A stretch of 64,000 bases of DNA from G965198795 sp965198795. Lineage in GTDB: Bacteria; Pseudomonadota; Alphaproteobacteria; Rhodospirillales; Casp-alpha2. Location of the stretch: positions 434,001-498,000 of the forward strand of contig OZ240674.1 of NCBI GenBank assembly GCA_965198795.1. Reading direction: 5' to 3'. The first letter of the stretch is position 1, and every line of letters starts with the position of its first letter. The position numbers and the translations under genes are program-made. Of this stretch, positions 1 to 6,953 are shown one piece after another. Under the pieces are notes generated by a model that saw only the letters and a program-made list of their open reading frames with translations, made no database searches and was not told the DNA's origin.

Positions 1-1212
1 ATGATCCACCCGGCGATTGCCAAAGACGAGCACCTCATGTTCGCTCGCTGGGCACGTCAGATAAAAGATCATTGGGCTTCTATACTTCAAGATGCTACGG
101 ACCCTGAGCACGCAGATTTGATCAAGGCGTTCGAAGATTCCGCTAAAAGCCTTTTCAAGACGTATGAGACAGATTTGGCCTTTAAAGATATCGCGCCCGT
201 CTTGTTTGAGGCGATTGAAGAAACGGCGGTTGCGGAACTCAACACGCGTGAGAAAAGCCGCATCGTTTCAGTAGATTGGCGGGGTGAATACAGTTGGATA
301 TTGGTTGGTGGTATTGGGCTTGACCGAGGCTTTACGGTTGAGGGTTTGACGGTCAGCTATATGCCCCGCTCCACGGGAGTCGGGAATGCCGACAATATTC
401 AACAAAGAGCCAGATTTTTTGGATACAAAAAGCCTTATTTAGGGCTTTGTCGTATCTATCTGACATCGGCAAATATTGATGCGTTCACAGACTACGTAAA
501 ACACGAGGAGTCAATTCGTGAGTCTATTCGTCTCCACCTTGAGAATGGCAAGACTCTGAAGGACTGGCGCAGAGTTTATTCTCTTAATCCCAATCTCAAA
601 CCTACGCGTTCGTCTGTCATCTTGCTTGAGATGTACCAGTCCAAGGGACGTGGTGGCTGGATCGTGCCAGATCATCCTTTTGACGATATTGAAATTATTT
701 CTGAGAACCGTGACGTCACGAAAGAAATTTTAAAAACTTTCGATTTCTCCACTCTTGCCGAAGACGGTTGGAACGACGCTCAAATTGTCCCGAAATTTAG
801 CAACGACATCATACTATCTGATATTACACCGCTGATTGGACAGTTTCGGTATAAATGGCCCGACGACAATTTAAAACACGGGGCGATAATGCTTGGTTTA
901 CAGAAACTGATCATGAATGAGCCAACAGCGAAATGCAGCTTCTACGCTTTGTCAGGACCATGGTCGGGCGTCGACTCAAAACGGTCTTTGACTAACAAAG
1001 AACGTCCTAAAATCCGAAATCTCTTCCAAGGTTCCAACGCGAGAACGAACTATCCCGGCGCCCGCGCTTTGATTTCAGAAGAAGCTATAACCTTCCAACT
1101 TCACCGATATGACATAGAGACTGCGGACAAGAAGCAAATGCTTCATGACGTTCCAATTTTAGCAGTGCATGTTCCTGCCCAACTGGCGGAGCGTATATGG
1201 ATAGAACGCTGA
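1..1212 (+). CDS. Z1-domain protein, C-terminal part (5' truncated by window edge)
   Basis: This is the last 403 residues of a larger protein, since Z1-domain proteins usually run to 800 residues or more and the reading frame is open from the first base. The Z1 core is visible as GGIGLDRGFTVEGL near residue 102 and QQRARFFGYK near residue 135, the latter resembling helicase motif VI. Z1 proteins are predicted P-loop NTPases found beside MORC/MutL-like ATPases, PD-(D/E)XK nucleases, AIPR proteins and DNA methyltransferases in restriction-like defence loci, including the Mza system. The gene is more A/T-rich than its neighbours, which suggests transfer. The partners would lie upstream, outside the window. 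The ATG at base 1 is probably internal. Family assignment is firm; a defence role is inferred. Confidence 0.85.
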   Translation: MIHPAIAKDEHLMFARWARQIKDHWASILQDATDPEHADLIKAFEDSAKSLFKTYETDLAFKDIAPVLFEAIEETAVAELNTREKSRIVSVDWRGEYSWILVGGIGLDRGFTVEGLTVSYMPRSTGVGNADNIQQRARFFGYKKPYLGLCRIYLTSANIDAFTDYVKHEESIRESIRLHLENGKTLKDWRRVYSLNPNLKPTRSSVILLEMYQSKGRGGWIVPDHPFDDIEIISENRDVTKEILKTFDFSTLAEDGWNDAQIVPKFSNDIILSDITPLIGQFRYKWPDDNLKHGAIMLGLQKLIMNEPTAKCSFYALSGPWSGVDSKRSLTNKERPKIRNLFQGSNARTNYPGARALISEEAITFQLHRYDIETADKKQMLHDVPILAVHVPAQLAERIWIER

Positions 1213-1309
1213 CACGCCATGTTTTACGAACCCTCGTCATCAACCTTTTTCGCGTCCGGATTGGTTATCAGACGCGCACGCGTCATGACGCCTTCGAGGA
1301 CCCCCGCGC

Positions 1310-1939
1310 CTACTGTTTCGGCAGATAATGCGGCTCGTGCTTCAGAACGATGTTGAAGCTGATCGTGATCCGCGTTTCCTTGGACAGGTTCGGATGAACG
1401 AAGTGACTGAGAAACGCGGGCCAGAGCATCATCAGCCCGGGTTCGGGCAGCACCGTGTATTCCGGATCGACATAGGGGTCCCCGGCGATGGCCGACATGT
1501 TCACCGCGCCCCTCGGATCATAGAACGTGATCGAGGACGGCCGCGCGTCCGGCCGGTTTCGCGTGGTTTCCCTGGACGACGGGATTTTCAGATAATAGGT
1601 CCCGCTCAGATAGGCGCCGGGATGATTGTGCGCGTCGTGATAGTCCCCAAGACGGTTGACGTTGGGCCAGCCCTGAATTTGCCAGTTCACCGGGTAATCG
1701 ATTCCCAGCCGCCGCAGGTATTCAATGACCGTCCCATTCACCTGATCGCGCAGCCAGTTCACGCCGGGATGATCCCGGTTGAACAGATCGGGCGCCAGAT
1801 AGTCCGTGGTCAGATCACGGTTTTGCCTTTCCATCTCCCGGATCAGCTTGATCAGCGAGCGGGTGGGCTCCTCGAAGTCCGGCAGCCGGCGGCTCACCAG
1901 CTTCGTGGGCCAAAGGTCGAGAACCGTGGCGTCGCTCAT
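1310..1939 (-). CDS. TIGR02466-family 2OG-Fe(II) oxygenase
   Basis: The 209-residue protein matches the putative 2-oxoglutarate/Fe(II) oxygenase family TIGR02466. The iron ligands fit the His-x-Asp in YHDAHNHPG near residue 100 and the distal His in SHFVHPN near residue 181, with the 2-oxoglutarate-binding Arg in ETRITISFNI near residue 191. Substrates of this family are unknown, and protein or small-molecule hydroxylation are both possible. The gene is monocistronic, lies tail-to-tail with the Z1 gene about 100 bases away, and is divergent from msrA. Base composition is like the rest of the chromosome, so the foreign segment probably ends between the two genes. Confidence 0.85.
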   Translation of the reverse strand: MSDATVLDLWPTKLVSRRLPDFEEPTRSLIKLIREMERQNRDLTTDYLAPDLFNRDHPGVNWLRDQVNGTVIEYLRRLGIDYPVNWQIQGWPNVNRLGDYHDAHNHPGAYLSGTYYLKIPSSRETTRNRPDARPSSITFYDPRGAVNMSAIAGDPYVDPEYTVLPEPGLMMLWPAFLSHFVHPNLSKETRITISFNIVLKHEPHYLPKQ

Positions 1940-2089
1940 GATTTTGGCCTCTTTCCTCGTCTGCGGGGGCGCGGCGCCGGGGGACGGCGCGGCGCCGTTC
2001 TCCGCATAGGAGATATCCGCCCCGTTGGCAATCTCCCGTCCCCATCTCTCATCTCGGGCGCCGCGGGCTCACGCCCGTGACACGTTTCC

Positions 2090-2104
2090 GTCATCGGGGA
2101 TGAC
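2090..2104. promoter_or_regulatory. Inverted repeat upstream of msrA
   Basis: A perfect 6-base inverted repeat with a 3-base spacer (GTCATC-GGG-GATGAC) lies about 70 bases before the msrA start, between the divergent oxygenase and msrA genes. It could be an operator, but no regulator is known from the sequence. Confidence 0.3.
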
Positions 2105-2172
2105 AGCCCCCCGCCGCGCGCCTAGTATTTCATCATGGACCGTATTCTTGTTCTTGCGATGGAGACAAACAG

Positions 2173-2829
2173 ATGTTCTCGATGTTCGGCCTGGCCAAGA
2201 AATCCGAAATGGTGGCGCGCGAAGCCGCCCTTCCCGGCCGCGAGGCGGCCATTCCGTCCCCCGACACGCATTATGTCAACGCCAAGCGCATCAAGCCGCC
2301 GTTTCCGGCGGGGCTGGAGCGGATCGTTTTCGGGCTTGGCTGCTTCTGGGGCGCCGAGCGCATGTTCTGGAAACTGCCGGGCGTCTACTCGACGGCGGTG
2401 GGATACGCTGCGGGATTCACCCCCAACCCGACCTACGAGGAAGTCTGCTCAGGGATGACCGGCCATAACGAGGTGGTTCTGGTAAACCACGACCCCAGGC
2501 AAATCGCCATTGAGGACCTGATGCGCGTCTTCTGGGAAGGCCACGATCCGACGCAAGGCATGCGCCAGGGCAATGACCGCGGCACGCAGTACCGGTCCGG
2601 CGTTTATGTCCATTCGAAAGAACAGCGCGAGGCGGCGGAAACCACCAGGGCCGCCTACCAGAAACAGTTGTCCCGCGCCGGTTACGGCAAGATCACGACG
2701 GAAATTAGGGACGCCGGCCCATTCTATTACGCGGAAGACTATCATCAACAGTATCTGGCGAAGAACCCGCGCGGCTATTGCGGTCTCGGCGGCACGGGCG
2801 TTGGCTGCCCGGTCGGCCTGAACGCCTGA
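2173..2829 (+). CDS. msrA: Peptide methionine (S)-S-oxide reductase MsrA
   Basis: MsrA reduces methionine-S-sulfoxide in proteins and so repairs oxidative damage. The catalytic Cys is in the GCFWG motif (Cys57), and resolving cysteines are present in the tail GYCGLGGTGVGCP. The conserved segments GHNEVV and RGTQYRSG are intact. At 218 residues it matches the long form with an N-terminal extension of about 45 residues that has no clear signal peptide. It is transcribed alone, with the hpnA operon converging on it from the other side. An internal start nearer the core is possible, but the chosen ATG keeps the extension common in alphaproteobacterial MsrA. Confidence 0.95.
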   Translation: MFSMFGLAKKSEMVAREAALPGREAAIPSPDTHYVNAKRIKPPFPAGLERIVFGLGCFWGAERMFWKLPGVYSTAVGYAAGFTPNPTYEEVCSGMTGHNEVVLVNHDPRQIAIEDLMRVFWEGHDPTQGMRQGNDRGTQYRSGVYVHSKEQREAAETTRAAYQKQLSRAGYGKITTEIRDAGPFYYAEDYHQQYLAKNPRGYCGLGGTGVGCPVGLNA

Positions 2830-2853
2830 GACGGCCGCCCTCGGGCTCTCTTC

Positions 2854-3846
2854 CTAAATCAGACGCCGGCGCTGGAAATCCTCCACGGCGTCGGCGAGAC
2901 TTTCCGCCAGCGGACGGCAGGCGAGTCCTAGATCGCCGGCGGCGGCCCGGTTGCTTAATCTGGGCGCGGCCCTCGCGATTTGAACCCCGGCGAGCGGCGC
3001 TTTGGGCGGCTTGCGCGTTATCCTGTCGGACATCCAGGTTTCTAGCCCGGCGAACGCCTCGGCCATCACGCCCGGCACGCGGCCGCGGGGCATTCCCCTG
3101 CCCGACGCCTTCGCCAGAAGTTTCAACATTTCGGACATAGCGACCGCGTGTCCGCCCATCAGATAGCGGGCGCCCGCCCGCCCCCTGTCGCGTGCGGAGA
3201 TATAGCCCAGCGCCAAGTCCCGCACGTCGATCAGGTTCATATTGGCCTCAAGGTAGGCGGGCGTCCCGCCCCGCAGAAAATCCAGCAACATGAGGCTGGG
3301 GGGCGTCAGCCCGGCGTCGCCGGGTCCGACCGGCATGGTCGGCGCGACAATGGACACGCTCAAGCCCGACCGGGCCGCTTCCAGCGCGGCTTGATCGGCC
3401 ATCCATTTCGACCGCGCGTAATCGCCGAACAGGTCATCGGGCCGCATGTTTTCCGCGGCCTCCTCGCCCGCCTCCCGGGACGGATCGCTCCCCCGCCCCA
3501 CATAGACCGTGATGCTGGAGGTATGAACGACGCGCCCGGCTCCGGCGTTCTCGGCCGCCGCCAAAACATTGACGGCGCCGCGCGTGTTGACTTCCTGATA
3601 ACCCGCCGGATCGGGCCGCCAGAGACGCGGATCGCCTGCGACGTGAAAGACGGCGCTCGCCCCCTTCATGGCGCGGGCCAGAAAAGCGGCGTCCGTGATC
3701 GAGCCCTCGATATAAGTCACGCCGTCAACCGGGGTCTCGGGCGTCTTCACATCAAAGACTGTGACGCTTTCACCCCGCTTGACGAGCGCTTGAACCAAGG
3801 CGCCGCCGATAAAACCCGCGCCCCCGGTGACGAAATTCCCGCTCAT
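2854..3846 (-). CDS. hpnA: HpnA-like hopanoid-associated sugar epimerase
   Basis: This is an extended short-chain dehydrogenase (330 residues) with the NAD-binding motif VTGGAGFIGG at its N-terminus and the catalytic YARSK. VFHVAGDPRLW, MPVGPGDAGLTPPS and FLRGGTPAYLEANMNLID match HpnA (TIGR03466) closely. HpnA accompanies hopanoid genes but its sugar substrate is not established. The chosen ATG overlaps the TGA of the upstream gene as ATGA and has an AAGGGG ribosome-binding site; an upstream start 18 bases earlier is less likely. The gene ends a three-gene operon with a lactonase-like protein and a sulfotransferase, about 33 kb from the main hpn cluster, so it may act on another glycolipid. 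Confidence 0.8.
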   Translation of the reverse strand: MSGNFVTGGAGFIGGALVQALVKRGESVTVFDVKTPETPVDGVTYIEGSITDAAFLARAMKGASAVFHVAGDPRLWRPDPAGYQEVNTRGAVNVLAAAENAGAGRVVHTSSITVYVGRGSDPSREAGEEAAENMRPDDLFGDYARSKWMADQAALEAARSGLSVSIVAPTMPVGPGDAGLTPPSLMLLDFLRGGTPAYLEANMNLIDVRDLALGYISARDRGRAGARYLMGGHAVAMSEMLKLLAKASGRGMPRGRVPGVMAEAFAGLETWMSDRITRKPPKAPLAGVQIARAAPRLSNRAAAGDLGLACRPLAESLADAVEDFQRRRLI

Positions 3847-4931
3847 GTCCCCTTCTTTGGACAAACCAGCAGGGCGCTCTCGATAACCGATCCCGCCACA
3901 AAAAACCGCGGCGTTTCCACGATACTGGTCGCGGCGGAAAACCCCCCGTTTTCATAGAGGACCTCGACGGCGGCGTCTGGCGACCCGGGGTTCCTGATAC
4001 GGATTAGACGGCTGGGTACTGGCCCGCTCCAACCGTTCAGAGCCAAGAAAAGGGAAAACGGCGCCGGGAGCGTCGCCGCCAGCAGCGATCCGTCCAACCC
4101 GATCGAAAGGTTGTCCGGCCCGGCGGCAAGCTCAATATCGAAATTCCGCTCCCGGCCGAAAGGACCTTTCGGCGCGGGGCGTCCGGTCTTTTCCTCTGCT
4201 TGACCGAAGACGGCGATCCGCCGCCCCTGGGTTTCGGCGATGAAAACCCGGTTGTCCGACGCGTTCACAGCCACTCCGTTCGCGAACGCCAGGCCTTCCG
4301 CGAAAGCGCCGAGATCACCCGCCGCACTCAGGTGGCGCACCTCGCCGTCACCGAGGTTGAAAACCGTCTCAAGGATCTTGTCCACTCCCTCGCAGGCTCC
4401 CCGGTCCCTGGAGAACAACCAACCTCCGGCCGGCGCGCCGGCAATATCGTTGGCGTTGCAATAGGATGACGCGGCGTCGGTCTTCCGGTGCGTCAGCACG
4501 CGGCCGTCCCAGGAGAATAGATCCAGCATGGTGCCGCGGGGTCCCGCTCCTTCCCGCCTGTGAGTATGGTTGATGACCGCGAGCGTCGCATCCGAGAGAG
4601 CGATGCCGTGAGGCCGGAAATCAGGCCGTCCGGGCGTCAGGTTTCGCGCCATCAGCGCCCCTTCGCCCGCCAGATCGCCGACGCTCAAACGATAGATTCC
4701 ACCCTGAGCGCCGCTTTCGTCCAACCGGTCAAAAGCCGAGATCAGAAGCGCTCCGTTCTCCGCGTCAAAGTCGAGGTCCTCGGGACCGGCGACGGGCGCG
4801 CCGGCCGTCTCGTCCAGCAACGGCCGCGCCAGACATTTTCCGTTCAAAGTCCCCGCTTCCGAGGCCGGCGCGGTCATGCAGAGCGCAATCAGCGCGGCCG
4901 GAACCAAGATTCTCACGCCGCCCCTTGACAT
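3843..4931 (-). CDS. Exported SMP-30/paraoxonase-like beta-propeller protein
   Basis: The 362-residue protein starts with a signal peptide ending near SEAG and then shows propeller-blade patterns such as GPEDLDFD, RPHGIAL, NHTHRR and NANDIAG. These resemble the calcium-binding loops of arylesterases/paraoxonases and gluconolactonases, so a periplasmic lactonase or esterase activity is the best guess. The ATG was preferred over an upstream TTG because it begins directly before the signal peptide. It overlaps the upstream sulfotransferase by 19 bases and the downstream hpnA by 4 bases, showing tight co-translation. The substrate is unknown. Confidence 0.65.
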   Translation of the reverse strand: MSRGGVRILVPAALIALCMTAPASEAGTLNGKCLARPLLDETAGAPVAGPEDLDFDAENGALLISAFDRLDESGAQGGIYRLSVGDLAGEGALMARNLTPGRPDFRPHGIALSDATLAVINHTHRREGAGPRGTMLDLFSWDGRVLTHRKTDAASSYCNANDIAGAPAGGWLFSRDRGACEGVDKILETVFNLGDGEVRHLSAAGDLGAFAEGLAFANGVAVNASDNRVFIAETQGRRIAVFGQAEEKTGRPAPKGPFGRERNFDIELAAGPDNLSIGLDGSLLAATLPAPFSLFLALNGWSGPVPSRLIRIRNPGSPDAAVEVLYENGGFSAATSIVETPRFFVAGSVIESALLVCPKKGT

Positions 4932-6016
4932 GGATATCCCCAATGATCCAAGAACCGCCCCCAATTGGCGTTGACCGCCTCGATAACGCCCGGGTCATCC
5001 GGGAACCTGTTCTTCCGGTAATCCCCGATGGTGTCCAGATAGCCTTGAAACCTCGGCGCCGCCGCTTCGAAATCGCCCAAATCCAGCGCCCGGTAAATCT
5101 GGCCGATAGCGCCCAGAGGGTTATTGTCCAGGGTCTCGTAACCGATCTCGATGAACTGTTCGGGCGAGAGGTCTGTGGTGTCCTTGATGACGGCGTCCAT
5201 TATCCGTCCATAGGTTTTTACGATCAGCGCGTCGATATCGACGTGATCCCAGGATTGGAAGGCGAACTCGGCGAACAGCTTCTTGTAGAAATTCCGCATG
5301 GACCGGAACACCGCATAGGGATCGCGATGGATATGGATGAACTTGGCGTCCGGGAACAGGCGGCGCAATTGCACGATCCGGGCCGTATAAACCGGGTTCT
5401 TGATCAGCAGCCGTTTACCGCCAAACTTCAATTCCAACTTGTACATTAAATAAAGGAACACCCGCTCCCAGCGCGCGATATCCGTGTCCGTCAGCCCGTC
5501 CATGAAGACGCCGGAGTCGAAGTAGCGCTCCAGCCGCTCCGGGAAATAGATCGCATGGTAGTAAGAGATGTCCATCATGTTGGCGAGCGGAACCTCATCC
5601 TCCTGGGGGCTGTCCGGATTGACGGGGATCGCATCGACAAATCGGTGTTCGGGCAGCGCCTTCTCCAGCAGGGGCCGGAACAGACGGCAAACGCCGAACA
5701 TGTCCCACGGCATCCCGGCGGCCAGCGGGGGAACGTAGGCGAACCCGTCCCGGACCATGGTGTTATAGAGATGCGTGGTGCCGGAGCGCCAATGGCCCAA
5801 AATGAACACGGGCGATCTGGGTTTGGGACGGTTTTTCAGCTTTGCCGCGACATAGACCTTCTCCCCCAGCGTGAACGGCAGCCGACCGGCGACGGCCCCC
5901 GCCACGCCCAGGACACGCGGGATATGAGCGGCTGGAATGCCGCCTGATCGATTGAGAACCCGAAATATGGTGGAGAGGTCGCTGCCCGCGAGCGGATGAG
6001 AAAAGCGGCTGGCCAT
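4913..6016 (-). CDS. Sulfotransferase family protein
   Basis: The 5'-phosphosulfate loop of PAPS-dependent sulfotransferases is visible as GHWRSGTTHLYN and the 3'-phosphate site as HIHRDPYAVFRSM. Family members transfer sulfate from PAPS to hydroxyls of glycans, lipids or small molecules. The start at MASRF was chosen over an ATG-less upstream extension because a CAGGG site precedes it. This is the first gene of an overlapping operon with a lactonase-like protein and an HpnA-like epimerase, so a sulfated surface lipid or glycan is a reasonable but untested idea. There is no signal peptide, which fits cytoplasmic action. Confidence 0.85.
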   Translation of the reverse strand: MASRFSHPLAGSDLSTIFRVLNRSGGIPAAHIPRVLGVAGAVAGRLPFTLGEKVYVAAKLKNRPKPRSPVFILGHWRSGTTHLYNTMVRDGFAYVPPLAAGMPWDMFGVCRLFRPLLEKALPEHRFVDAIPVNPDSPQEDEVPLANMMDISYYHAIYFPERLERYFDSGVFMDGLTDTDIARWERVFLYLMYKLELKFGGKRLLIKNPVYTARIVQLRRLFPDAKFIHIHRDPYAVFRSMRNFYKKLFAEFAFQSWDHVDIDALIVKTYGRIMDAVIKDTTDLSPEQFIEIGYETLDNNPLGAIGQIYRALDLGDFEAAAPRFQGYLDTIGDYRKNRFPDDPGVIEAVNANWGRFLDHWGYPCQGAA

Positions 6017-6126
6017 GAAGCGCCCTGAAAAGTCAAGAATTACCGATGAAATAGGCGCAGATAAGTGCCATGTCCTGCAAAGGCGGGCAAGTCCCATCGC
6101 GGAAACGGCGCCGTAACCGCAGCCCG

Positions 6127-6849
6127 TCAGGATTCGTCAAACGGGACTGGCGGCGGGGCCGTCAATTTTTCGATTTTTTTCTTGCGCGCTTTTTGTATCT
6201 TTTTTCCAAGAATTTTTTCTTGTTTTTTAAGCTCTTGTTCTAATTTTTTAATTCGTTTGTTAAGGTTTTCTATGTTCGCGAGACGCTCCGTTCTCTGGCG
6301 CTGATTCCGCTTGCGCCACCATTTCCGGAACCGCCACTCGCCAGCCGCGTAAAGCAGTCCGAGCCCAGCGACACCGCACACGACGGCCGTGGTGAAATAG
6401 GCGATTTTATGAATGGAAACGACCGCTCCCCAGAATCCGATAGTGGTCAGACACGCCGCCGTCATGAACAATAGACGCCGCGTGACGGGATCATCCTTCC
6501 GCGCTTCGGACTCGGATTGCGCGACGGCGATGGCGATTTCCGTCTTCGCCATGGCCTGCCATTTTTTGAACGGCATCCCCTCGCTTATCGTCCGGCCTTC
6601 GCGGATGAATTGTTCCAGACGCATCATGACATATTCAGCGCGCTCTTCCGGGGTCGGCTGGGCCGGTAAACTAACATCCGGCCCGCCTTCGTCATCGGCG
6701 CTGGAAGTTTTGTCTTCCGCTTGTTTTTTTCGCGCTGTCTTGGGGTCGCCATCCCCCTCATCCCTCACCCCGGCCGCGCGCCTGCGCTTGGGCGCCGGGG
6801 TGTGGACCCAATCGTCCTCCTCAAAGAACGCCTTTTCGGGGGTGCTCAT
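6127..6849 (-). CDS. Hypothetical membrane protein with Lys/Glu-rich coiled tail
   Basis: I do not recognise a family. The 240-residue protein has a charged N-terminal half (RKKQAEDK and acidic stretches), a DUF-like segment RAEYVMMRLEQFI, two hydrophobic helices around residues 127-170, and a strongly basic coiled-coil tail rich in Lys and Glu. The tail is coded by several runs of six T on the plus strand, where slippage could occur. It lies between the sulfotransferase operon and valS, with about 100 bases to each, and is probably transcribed alone. An inner-membrane protein with a long cytoplasmic helix is the most that can be said. Confidence 0.65.
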   Translation of the reverse strand: MSTPEKAFFEEDDWVHTPAPKRRRAAGVRDEGDGDPKTARKKQAEDKTSSADDEGGPDVSLPAQPTPEERAEYVMMRLEQFIREGRTISEGMPFKKWQAMAKTEIAIAVAQSESEARKDDPVTRRLLFMTAACLTTIGFWGAVVSIHKIAYFTTAVVCGVAGLGLLYAAGEWRFRKWWRKRNQRQRTERLANIENLNKRIKKLEQELKKQEKILGKKIQKARKKKIEKLTAPPPVPFDES

Positions 6850-6953
6850 CTTCCCGACCTTACCCTCCTTCGGATAAAAGAGAAATAAAGCGGCGTGGTT
6901 AAGAGAGCGTAAGGACCGTCACGCCCGGGATATCCGCCCGCTCCGCGTTCCAC

